Assembly: GCA_900766785.1 (NCBI GenBank)
Contig: CAAFWT010000009.1
Location: forward strand, 1-13,553
Source of the DNA: an uncultured Paraprevotella sp.
GTDB lineage: Bacteria > Bacteroidota > Bacteroidia > Bacteroidales > Bacteroidaceae
Direction of reading: 5' to 3'
Length of the DNA: 13,553 nucleotides
In this document: positions 6,825-13,553 of the stretch, in pieces
Layout: each line of letters opens with the position of its first letter
Position numbering within the stretch: the first letter of the stretch is position 1
Made by a program: the position numbers and the translations under genes
The notes under the pieces: generated by a model
Database searches by the model: none
The model's input: the letters and a program-made list of their open reading frames with translations, nothing else
What the model was told of the DNA's origin: nothing

Positions 6825-7799
6825 TCACGGTGTGAGTTTGGGTCTATCTCCGTGCCAGTTTATGCGTAACTGTGAGATATACCAGTCACGTCCCTTGGTT
6901 CTGTTTCCTTGATAGAAGAGATAGGTCTTGCCCTTTCTGTCCTTGAAGATGTGTGGATGTCCGCTCTCGCTCTCGTTCCATGCTCCAGGTGCTCCGTTGC
7001 TCAGGAAGGGTTCTTCCGTCAGTCTGTCCCAGGTGATGCCATCCCTGCTCACCGCCACTCCTATCTGCTGTGGCTCATTGTTGTAGGCACCAGCATAGAA
7101 CATATACATCCGTTTCCCCCTGACAAGGATTGAAGGCGCTTCTATGCAGTTGCGTTCCCATGCGAGTGTGGGTGACAGTATGGCACTGTCGGCAGCCTGT
7201 GTCCATTCTCCACGGCTGAAATCTGTCCCCTTGGGTGCTGTGGCCACGCCTATCTTCTGCACCTTGAAGTCCGGGTCGCGCGTGGCGAAATAGAGGTAGT
7301 ACTTCCCACGGAAGAAACATACTTCGGCATCGATGGCCCTTCCGCAGGTCCATGCTCCTGAGGGCGCGAAGATGGGGTTGGTGACATCCCGTGTGAAATG
7401 AAGGCCATCGGTGGAGGTTGCATGGCAGATGGCATCTTTGGCACCGTTGCCATAAGTCTGATAGAACAAGTGCACCACTCCATCTCTCACCAGCGCACCA
7501 GGAGCGCACAACCCATTCTTCTCATATTCGGCATCAGGGGCAGGAGTGATTTCACCCACCTTGTGCCAGTCTGTCAGGTTCTCACTTTCGGCAATGCCTA
7601 TGTTCCATCCGCCCTGCTTGTCTCCTTTCCGGGGAGGGATGGAATAGTACATCAGATATCTGCCATCCAGGCTCACCACATGAGGGTCCTTGGCAAAGGG
7701 AACACCCTGGCGTGAATCATCGGCAAACATCATGTGCTGGGCATGTGTGACAGATGGTGCCAGCAGGAATATCATCATCAGGGAAATCAGTTTGTTCAT
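6825..7799 (-). CDS. Secreted GH43-like five-bladed-propeller glycosidase
   Basis: A 324-residue protein with a signal peptide (MNKLISLMMIFLLAPSVTHAQ), so periplasmic or exported. The remainder shows repeated propeller blades with strands such as GRYLMYYS, GVVHLFYQTYG, GKYYLYFATR, KRMYMFYAGAY and GKTYLFYQGN. Three acidic residues fall where the GH43/GH117-like superfamily has its catalytic set: Asp38 in FAKDPHVV (base), Asp157 in GRAIDAEVCF (pKa modulator) and Glu220 in RNCIEAPSIL (acid). The family could be GH43 or GH117, and the substrate is unknown; arabinose-, xylose- or galactose-containing glycans are possible. The start at 7799 is chosen because the nine extra codons from the ATG at 7826 (MKPHTKRKN) would precede a complete signal peptide. 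It is divergent from the GH2 gene, suggesting joint use. Confidence 0.82.
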   Translation of the reverse strand: MNKLISLMMIFLLAPSVTHAQHMMFADDSRQGVPFAKDPHVVSLDGRYLMYYSIPPRKGDKQGGWNIGIAESENLTDWHKVGEITPAPDAEYEKNGLCAPGALVRDGVVHLFYQTYGNGAKDAICHATSTDGLHFTRDVTNPIFAPSGAWTCGRAIDAEVCFFRGKYYLYFATRDPDFKVQKIGVATAPKGTDFSRGEWTQAADSAILSPTLAWERNCIEAPSILVRGKRMYMFYAGAYNNEPQQIGVAVSRDGITWDRLTEEPFLSNGAPGAWNESESGHPHIFKDRKGKTYLFYQGNRTKGRDWYISQLRINWHGDRPKLTP

Positions 7800-7928
7800 G
7801 TTCTTTCTTTTTGTATGAGGTTTCATGTGTGGTAAGTGATTGTAAATTCGGCCATTATTGGAATCGTCATGAGTTGTAATTGTGAATCACAAAGAGAGAC
7901 CACCAGTCATCGCTATGATTACTGAGGA

Positions 7929-7936
7929 TAAAGTTA
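7929..7936 (-). promoter_or_regulatory. Candidate -7 box for the GH43-like gene
   Basis: The minus strand reads TAACTTTA, one base from TAnnTTTG and identical to the box before the nfeD-like gene. It lies about 130 bases upstream of the start codon, so the leader would be long. No clear -33 TTG is seen. Confidence 0.3.
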
Positions 7937-8016
7937 CTGAATTCTTTTTGTATGGCAGATGCCATCTCCATATTTATTTATGGCCCGACTTTCGCCCTTC
8001 ACTGACAATTTTTCAC

Positions 8017-8024
8017 TAACTTTG
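8017..8024 (+). promoter_or_regulatory. -7 box of the GH2 gene
   Basis: TAACTTTG matches the TAnnTTTG consensus exactly, with a loose -33-like TTTC at 7990-7993. The implied leader before the ATG at 8107 is roughly 75 bases. Confidence 0.5.
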
Positions 8025-8106
8025 TTGGTGTGTTCTTGCCGTCTGCGGTTTTCGGGACACAGGATAACCCTATAAATGAACATTGTCAAACCTAAAAATT
8101 ATACTG

Positions 8107-10719
8107 ATGAGCAAAAGATCATTAATACTACTTCTGAACTGTATCCTGGCGCTTACCCTCAGCGCACAGAGCATCGAAAAACTCCTGCTGGACGGATGGA
8201 GGTTTCACCAGGGAGCTGCACAGGGAGCCGAGCAGGCCGCTTATGACGACTCTCAATGGCAGGAGGTGAGCATTCCGCACGACTGGGCCATCAGCGGTCC
8301 CTTTGACAAGGACATAGACAAGCAGGTGGTGGCCATCATGGAAAATGGAGAACAGAAGGCTACCGAGAAGACAGGCAGAAGCGGTTCGCTGCCCTGGGTG
8401 GGAGAAGGCTGGTATCGTACAGCATTCGATATCCCCGAAGGCTATACCAGCGGAGAACTGGTTTTTGACGGAGCCATGGCAGAGCCCCATGTGTGGGTAG
8501 ACGGCCAGGACGTGGGCTACTGGGCATTCGGATATAACGTGTTCAGACTGAAGTTGGGAGGCGAACTGATGAAGCCAGGAAGACACACCCTGGCCGTTCA
8601 TCTGCAGAACGTAGAAGAGTCCAGCCGCTGGTATCCCGGGGCAGGCATCTATCGCCCTGTGCGCTTAGTGCTTCACAAGGAAGTGTACATCGACAGCTGG
8701 GAGACCTTCGTCCGCACCACACGCCTGGATGGTATCACATCAGACCACACCCAGGCTGAGCGAGCCAGACTTACGGTAAGCAGCACCGTGGAATCACCTG
8801 CATACGATGGAAAACTGTCTGTCACACATACACTTCTGGATGCAAGTGGCAAACCCGCGGGAGCGAGCAAGAAGACGCTGTGGAAAGACTTCAAGCAGAC
8901 AGTCCAGACCATCGACGTGGACCAACCACTCCTGTGGAGCCCAGAGCATCCTGTCCTCTACACCCTTGTCACAGAAGTATATAAGGACAACAAACTCTGT
9001 GACAGACAGGAGACCAAGGTGGGCATCAGGCTGGCAGAATATAACCAGCAGGGATTCTTCCTCAACGGAGAACAGCGCAAATTCCGCGGCGTGTGTCTCC
9101 ATCACGACATGGGACCCACAGGTACCGCCTTCTATAAGGATGCCTTCCGGCGTCAGGTGCGCCTGCTCAAGGAGATGGGGTGCGATGCCATTCGCACATC
9201 GCACAACACACCCTGCCCCTGGCAGATGGATATCTGCGACGAGATGGGTATGATGGTGATGGCCGAGAGCTTCGATATGTGGAAAATACCCAAATGCAAG
9301 AACGGATATGCACGTTTCTTCGACGAGACGGACACAGAGCACGTGAATGCCGACGGACAGAAATGGTACCTCCGTGATATCAGCAACCTGGTGCGTGTCA
9401 ATCGCAACCATCCCAGCATCGTCATGTGGAGCATAGGCAACGAGGTGCCCGAACAGAGCCATGCCGACGGTCTCTATTACTCCACCATGATGCAGGACCT
9501 CATCCATCGGCTCGATGGCACAAGGCCCTGTACGCAAGGCATGAACAGCGGACGGGCAGCCATGGAGAACGGTATCTGGCAAACGATGGACATCCCCGGA
9601 TGGAACTATCACGTGATGGAGTATCCCGCAGGTGAAAAGGCCTCCAAGAGCGGTATTATCGTGGGTAGTGAAACGGCCTCCACCATTTCAAGCCGAGGAG
9701 TATATAAGTTCCCCGTAACGGAAGAGGTGCAAACCATGTACCCCGACGGACAGGTGAGCAGCTACGATCTGACCGTCTGCCACTGGAGCAATCTGCCCGA
9801 TGATGACTGGGTAATGCAGGACCTGGATCCCAGGGTGATAGGCGAATTCGTGTGGACGGGTTTCGACTATCTGGGAGAGCCCACTCCATATGATGAATAC
9901 TGGCCCTCGCGCAGCAGCTATTTCGGCATCTACGATCTGGCAGGACTGCCCAAGGACCGTGTGTGGCTCTATCGCACCCATTGGGCACCCGAGAAGGAGA
10001 CCCTGCACATCCTTCCCCACTGGACATGGAAAGGTCGTGAAGGCGAGGTGACTCCAGTATTCGTATACACCAACTACCCCGAAGCGGAGCTCTTTGTCAA
10101 TGGCGTGAGCCAGGGACGTCGCAAACGACTGGAGATGACGATGGACGAATATCTCGCTTCTGCCCACAAGCGCAAGGTGCCCTGGGGCACAGAGAATATG
10201 TCGGATCCCGCTTCGGCCAAGAACCGCATAGACCGCTATCGCCTGCGCTGGATGGATGTCGTATACGAGCCCGGAGAGATTCGCGTGGTGGCCTATGACC
10301 GTTCGGGAAAGCCTGCTGCCGAGAAGACTCTGTGCACAGCCGGAAAGCCTCACCATATAGTGCTCGAAGCCGACCGTACCAGCATGCCTGCTCAGCCTGT
10401 CGACAGCGATGGCAAAGCACTGGATACCCCCAGTCTCACTTACTATACTGTGAATGTTGTGGACCGCAATGGCAACCTCTGCCCTGATGCCAGCAACCAG
10501 CTCTCCTTCAAGGTGGATGGTGCATCGGCACGCTTCAATTCTTGCTGCAACGGAGATGCCACATCACTGGAACCATTCACAAAGCCCACCATGAAAGCCT
10601 TCCATGGCAAACTGGTGGTAGTGGTGGAGAGCACTCCCACGGCAGGAACCTCCATGCTCACAGTTACAGGCAAAGGATTGAAGGAAGCCCGTACGGAAAT
10701 AGTGGTAACCGCGCAATAA
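8107..10719 (+). CDS. Secreted GH2 beta-galactosidase-type glycosidase
   Basis: An 870-residue protein that probably hydrolyses beta-galactosides or related beta-glycosides in the periplasm. In order: signal peptide (MSKRSLILLLNCILALTLSAQ); GH2 sugar-binding jelly roll at about 25-190 (DGWRFHQG, SIPHDWA, GEGWYRTAF, SRWYPGAGIYRPV); immunoglobulin-like domain at about 195-310; catalytic TIM barrel at about 315-630 (FRGVCLHHDMG, IRTSHNTP, SIGNEVPE with acid/base Glu446, GSETAST with probable nucleophile Glu522, EFVWTGFDYLGEP); a DUF4982-like region at about 634-675 (LPHWTW, ELFVNG); and a last Ig-like domain with NGDATSLEPF (815-824). The length fits Bacteroidetes GH2 enzymes. The ATG at 8107 is preferred over the upstream in-frame TTG at 8083 because it begins the signal peptide. 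The exact specificity (galactosidase, glucuronidase, other) cannot be read from sequence. It is divergent from the GH43-like gene. Confidence 0.92.
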   Translation: MSKRSLILLLNCILALTLSAQSIEKLLLDGWRFHQGAAQGAEQAAYDDSQWQEVSIPHDWAISGPFDKDIDKQVVAIMENGEQKATEKTGRSGSLPWVGEGWYRTAFDIPEGYTSGELVFDGAMAEPHVWVDGQDVGYWAFGYNVFRLKLGGELMKPGRHTLAVHLQNVEESSRWYPGAGIYRPVRLVLHKEVYIDSWETFVRTTRLDGITSDHTQAERARLTVSSTVESPAYDGKLSVTHTLLDASGKPAGASKKTLWKDFKQTVQTIDVDQPLLWSPEHPVLYTLVTEVYKDNKLCDRQETKVGIRLAEYNQQGFFLNGEQRKFRGVCLHHDMGPTGTAFYKDAFRRQVRLLKEMGCDAIRTSHNTPCPWQMDICDEMGMMVMAESFDMWKIPKCKNGYARFFDETDTEHVNADGQKWYLRDISNLVRVNRNHPSIVMWSIGNEVPEQSHADGLYYSTMMQDLIHRLDGTRPCTQGMNSGRAAMENGIWQTMDIPGWNYHVMEYPAGEKASKSGIIVGSETASTISSRGVYKFPVTEEVQTMYPDGQVSSYDLTVCHWSNLPDDDWVMQDLDPRVIGEFVWTGFDYLGEPTPYDEYWPSRSSYFGIYDLAGLPKDRVWLYRTHWAPEKETLHILPHWTWKGREGEVTPVFVYTNYPEAELFVNGVSQGRRKRLEMTMDEYLASAHKRKVPWGTENMSDPASAKNRIDRYRLRWMDVVYEPGEIRVVAYDRSGKPAAEKTLCTAGKPHHIVLEADRTSMPAQPVDSDGKALDTPSLTYYTVNVVDRNGNLCPDASNQLSFKVDGASARFNSCCNGDATSLEPFTKPTMKAFHGKLVVVVESTPTAGTSMLTVTGKGLKEARTEIVVTAQ

Positions 10720-10790
10720 AGCGATCTGCTGCGCACACAGGATCTTCCCGCAAACGTCAGCGGCTGCGGTTGCTAATATATTCGGTGTTG

Positions 10791-10852
10791 GACGCAGTGC
10801 ACTGCGATGTCGGTTGCAGTGCACTGCAGGAGGGGTTGCAGTGCACTGCGTC
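10791..10852. repeat. Three 12-base palindromes at exact 22-base spacing
   Basis: The perfect palindrome GCAGTGCACTGC occurs at 10794-10805, 10816-10827 and 10838-10849, separated by 10-base spacers that both end in GGTT. The outer copies extend by GAC and GTC into a 15-base inverted repeat (10791-10805 with 10838-10852) that encloses the middle copy. The array lies 72 bases past the GH2 stop, between two convergent genes. It is not CRISPR-like. It may be a tandem site for a dimeric DNA-binding protein (22 bases is about two helical turns), a set of alternative RNA hairpins, or a dispersed genomic repeat. Confidence 0.9.
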
Positions 10853-10864
10853 TGAGATGGGCAA

Positions 10865-10887
10865 GAGTGGCACAGGAATCGCCACTC
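10865..10887. terminator. Possible bidirectional hairpin between convergent genes
   Basis: GAGTGGC and GCCACTC form a seven-base stem around a nine-base loop. It lies about 145 bases after the GH2 stop and 85 bases after the beta-barrel protein stop on the other strand. Neither side has a clear T run, so its role as a terminator is uncertain. Confidence 0.35.
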
Positions 10888-10971
10888 CTATTCTGGGATA
10901 AGAGAAAAGGGAGAATGGATTTGAAGGATTGTCCCGTACGCCATGCGGTCTGATGACCTAATGGGGGCTTA

Positions 10972-13553
10972 TCACATGGTATCCTTTTTCTTCTTCTGAG
11001 GCTTGTCCGCTCCCGAACCTTCTCTTTGTCTTCCCTGCTTGGAAGAATCGGCCTTTGCTCCTTTCTTTCCGCCGCTTTTGCCTCCAAACTGTCGGAACCG
11101 ATAACTCAAGGTGGCCAGGAAGTAACTGTGTACCGTGCTGGTTCGGGTGTCGGTGCGCGAGGTGGTGGTGATGGTTCTGCTGATGTCGCTATGCTTGCTC
11201 AGTACGTCCACAGCCTTCAGGCTTATCACGAGCGTCTTCTTCGGCAGGATGCTCTGGCTGATTTGGAATCCCCATATCAGTTCGTTGGTGTTCATGTTGG
11301 CCTGAGCATATCCCCTTCGGCATTGCTCGTCTATTTCGGTACTCAGTTTCATGTTCCAGGGCAAGTCTATCTGTATGCTTCCTCCGTAGTTGAAGCGATA
11401 GGTATCCATGTTTCGTGCACTGGTGCTGGTGCTGCTGGTGTGGTTGTAGCGGAAACCTCCGTTGGCATTCACTTCCAGCCAGTCGGTCCGATAGGTAAAC
11501 CGCAGTCCTTGTCTTACCGAAGCTCCTCGGGTGCGGTTCTTTACTGTCTCGGCCAGTTTGCTTCGGTACACGTATCCCACGGCATTGGTGAAACTTCCCT
11601 GTGTGTTGGTGTTCACTCTGAAGCGTTTGTCGCCCCGTATGGCCGTATTGAAGTTGAATCCTGCGCTGGCATCCCAGTTGCCGTTCACATTCTGTGGGGT
11701 GGTCACCCTTCCGCCAGTCTCCTCGTCATATTCTGTTCGGCCGCTCACGCTGTTCTGTGTGGTATGGAAATCGATGTTGGCAGCATAGGTCCTTTGGCTT
11801 TCGGTGATGCTCTTTCGGTAGTCGGCATGGATGGTCTGTGTGAAGGAAGGCTTCAGTTCGGGATTTCCCAATCGGATGTTCAGAGGGTCGGCATTGCTTA
11901 GGGTGTCCGGGATAAGGTCTGTGATGGAGGGTTGTCCTGTGCTGGCATGATACCGTGCGTTGAGCTGCTCTTTCTTGGAGAATCGGTATCTGAAGTTGAG
12001 TGTAGGGCTGGCGTTTACCACCGACCGTGTCACCTCATAGTGCCTGACTCCTTTGGTATAGTCCACCTGGCTTCTCTGTGGCTGCACCATAGCGCCAATG
12101 GAGAGCAGATACCGCGGACGTACGATGCGCAGTTGCAGGTTGACGTTGTGGTTCTGGTAGATATTCTCCGTACGGCCTTGCTGTGCGGTGTCGGGTGTGG
12201 CCAGATATCCCATCTCCCGGTAGTTGTCTAGATTGACTCCATGGGTGAGGTTATCTCTTCCGAAGATGGAACTCACATTGCGCTCACGTGCATTTCTTCT
12301 CCACGAGTATTGGTAACTGGTCTGCAGATAGATCTGTTTGCCCACAGGCTCGGTGTATGACAGACGCACCGATGCGTTTCTGCCTATGTTGTCGGCATTG
12401 TTGAACTGTGTTTTCTGATACACGGAGTCTTCTCCTGTCACGGCTTTCAGACGGTAGTAGTCGGTCTGTGAGTAACTCTGGCTGTCGGAGTTTCCTTTCT
12501 GGAATCCTGCTCCAACCTGCATCGACAGGTTTCTCCCAGCCTTGCCCAGTCGGCGGTTGGCCTGTATGTTTCCTCCTGCACTCACGTTCTTCTGCTCTCC
12601 GTGGCTGGCTCCTGTGCGTCGGTTCACTTTGATATCCCTGGGAATCAGGTCCCACTGCTCAAACACATTCTCCATGTCGGGCACCCGTGTGAGTGGGTCA
12701 TCCGTCATGGACACTCCCAGCCTTCGTCCGTTGTCATTCCCTTTCCCCCATTGGAAATTCGGACTGATGATGATGGTGGTAAGTGTGTCGGGAGTCCATT
12801 CGGCCTTGTATTGCAGGCGCAGGTTCCTGTCATGGCCTGTCTGACTGCGCAGTTGCTCCTGGAAGGCCGCCAGTTTGTTCTCGAAGGCCTCTATGCTGGA
12901 TGCCGTCTCGCTGTGGCTCTTGCGCAGGCTGGTCTCCAGTCCGCCATTGATCTGTAAGAGGTCCTTGCGCTCGTAGTTCTGTGTCAGTCCGATGTTTCCG
13001 CTTGTGGTATTTCCGTTCCCCTTGGTGTTTCCTGTGTTTCCCACCAGGGTGATTTTCTGGTCTCTGACAAACCGGCTCACCATAGCTTTGCCATTCATGC
13101 GGTCCTGGGTGCCGTATCCTCCCTGCAGATTGCTCATCCATCCCTGCTTGCGGTTTTTCTTGATGGTGAGGTCCAGCACCATCCTCTCTTCTCCGTCGTC
13201 GATACCTGATATGCGAGCCATGTCGCTCTGTCGGTCATAGGCTTTTATCTGGTCCACCATGTCGGCAGGCAGGTTTTCCAGGGTGGCTTGCATGTTCTGC
13301 CCGAAGAACTCCTTTCCGTCCACCAGTATCTGTGTGATGGGCCGTCCGTTCATGGTATATTTGCCGTTGTCGTCTATCTCCACTCCTGGCAGTTTCTTCA
13401 CCAGTTCCTCCACCATCTCTCCTTCTTGCACCTTGAAGGCATCGGCATTGTACACCAGGGTATCATCGCTTACGGTCATCTCCGCCATCTGTCCTTCCAC
13501 CACAGCCTCTTTCATCAGTGTGCTGTTTTCCTGCAGATATACGGTTCCCAGCA
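10972..13553 (-). CDS. Outer-membrane beta-barrel protein (TonB-dependent-receptor-like), 5' end outside window
   Basis: At least 859 residues are visible, and the frame stays open to the right edge, where it reads GTVYLQENSTLMKEAVV, the end of a carboxypeptidase-regulatory-like domain. A plug-like region follows (MTVSDDTLVYNADAF, VEELVKKLPGVEID, INGR-type NGRPITQILVDGKEFF, DQIKAYDRQSD). The rest is a long run of amphipathic beta strands ending LSYRFRQFGG, the layout of the PF14905 outer-membrane beta-barrel family. These proteins sit in the outer membrane and probably import or export ligands with TonB help. No SusD partner is seen downstream, so this is not a standard SusC. The last 35 residues after the final strand are rich in Lys, Gly and Ser (ending PQKKKKDTM), an unusual tail. 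The substrate is unknown. Confidence 0.88.
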   Translation of the reverse strand, partial: LGTVYLQENSTLMKEAVVEGQMAEMTVSDDTLVYNADAFKVQEGEMVEELVKKLPGVEIDDNGKYTMNGRPITQILVDGKEFFGQNMQATLENLPADMVDQIKAYDRQSDMARISGIDDGEERMVLDLTIKKNRKQGWMSNLQGGYGTQDRMNGKAMVSRFVRDQKITLVGNTGNTKGNGNTTSGNIGLTQNYERKDLLQINGGLETSLRKSHSETASSIEAFENKLAAFQEQLRSQTGHDRNLRLQYKAEWTPDTLTTIIISPNFQWGKGNDNGRRLGVSMTDDPLTRVPDMENVFEQWDLIPRDIKVNRRTGASHGEQKNVSAGGNIQANRRLGKAGRNLSMQVGAGFQKGNSDSQSYSQTDYYRLKAVTGEDSVYQKTQFNNADNIGRNASVRLSYTEPVGKQIYLQTSYQYSWRRNARERNVSSIFGRDNLTHGVNLDNYREMGYLATPDTAQQGRTENIYQNHNVNLQLRIVRPRYLLSIGAMVQPQRSQVDYTKGVRHYEVTRSVVNASPTLNFRYRFSKKEQLNARYHASTGQPSITDLIPDTLSNADPLNIRLGNPELKPSFTQTIHADYRKSITESQRTYAANIDFHTTQNSVSGRTEYDEETGGRVTTPQNVNGNWDASAGFNFNTAIRGDKRFRVNTNTQGSFTNAVGYVYRSKLAETVKNRTRGASVRQGLRFTYRTDWLEVNANGGFRYNHTSSTSTSARNMDTYRFNYGGSIQIDLPWNMKLSTEIDEQCRRGYAQANMNTNELIWGFQISQSILPKKTLVISLKAVDVLSKHSDISRTITTTSRTDTRTSTVHSYFLATLSYRFRQFGGKSGGKKGAKADSSKQGRQREGSGADKPQKKKKDTM

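Larger units (their letters stand above)
7800..8106. other. Divergent intergenic region between the GH43-like and GH2 genes
   Basis: This 307-base AT-rich stretch shows no convincing gene. It holds a promoter candidate in each direction (listed separately). It also holds a spaced inverted repeat, GTGATT (7836-7841) and AATCAC (7885-7890), with GTGGT/ACCAC outside it at 7829-7833 and 7899-7903, which could be half-sites for a shared regulator. The repeat evidence is weak. Confidence 0.4.

Noticed and set aside
8076..8231. Short overlapping frame beginning MNIVKPKNY at 8076, before the GH2 start
   Set aside because: About 50 codons overlapping the GH2 signal peptide in another frame; the composition after the overlap is unlike a real protein and it looks like chance.
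8794..9612. Long antisense open frame inside the GH2 gene
   Set aside because: The plus-strand frame is a clear GH2 enzyme with catalytic motifs; the antisense product has no recognisable domain, start signal or promoter.
10791..10852. CRISPR-like array
   Set aside because: The repeats are 12 bases with 10-base spacers that share their ends, only three units exist, and no cas gene is nearby.
10720..10901. Coding potential across the palindrome array
   Set aside because: Open frames there arise from the repeated GCAGTGCACTGC units and give low-complexity Cys/Leu/Gln peptides.
11026..11901. Plus-strand open frame opposite the beta-barrel gene
   Set aside because: It is an antisense shadow; the minus-strand frame has full family features and no promoter serves the plus strand.

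Overview
The window looks like chromosomal DNA of a gut- or oral-type member of the Bacteroidales, most likely Prevotella/Segatella or a close relative. The reasons are several TAnnTTTG-type -7 promoter boxes (the Bacteroidetes promoter form), a DUF4932 metallopeptidase-like gene, an outer-membrane beta-barrel protein of the OMP_b-brl_3 (PF14905) type, a PadR-PspC pair, and a GH2 enzyme with a DUF4982-like C-terminal part. Base composition is moderate throughout, and no foreign block stands out apart from the left edge.

Layout. Positions 1-275: the edge of an apparent IS66-family insertion sequence, with the first codons of its TnpB-type accessory protein running out of the window on the minus strand. 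276-1788: a two-gene minus-strand operon, a PadR repressor followed by a membrane protein with a PspC domain. A candidate promoter and a palindromic operator lie just upstream, which suggests autoregulation. 1911-1952: a strong hairpin terminator. 1997-3246: a decayed stretch holding a DUF4932 zinc-peptidase-like secreted protein split by one in-frame TAG codon, preceded by a 49-codon remnant of an unknown gene. 3290-3326: a terminator-like hairpin. 3376-6642: a probable minus-strand operon of nfeD-like, flotillin-like and secreted lipoprotein aldose 1-epimerase genes with short gaps (44 and 52 bases). 6825-7799: a secreted GH43-like five-bladed-propeller glycosidase on the minus strand. 7800-8106: a divergent promoter region. 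8107-10719: a secreted GH2 beta-galactosidase-type enzyme on the plus strand. 10720-10971: a convergent intergenic gap with three copies of a 12-base palindrome at exactly 22-base intervals. 10972 to the right edge: an outer-membrane beta-barrel protein related to TonB-dependent receptors, minus strand, N-terminus outside the window.

How the genes may work together. NfeD and flotillin form the usual membrane-microdomain pair. The mutarotase, GH43-like protein and GH2 enzyme are all exported and could together release and interconvert galactose-type sugars in the periplasm or at the surface. No SusC/SusD pair is visible, so this is not a classical polysaccharide-utilisation locus within the window. 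PadR-PspC looks like an envelope-stress module.

The most unusual items are the triple palindrome array between the convergent GH2 and beta-barrel genes, and the single amber codon that interrupts an otherwise intact DUF4932 gene. I found no clear new multi-gene defence or biosynthetic system.
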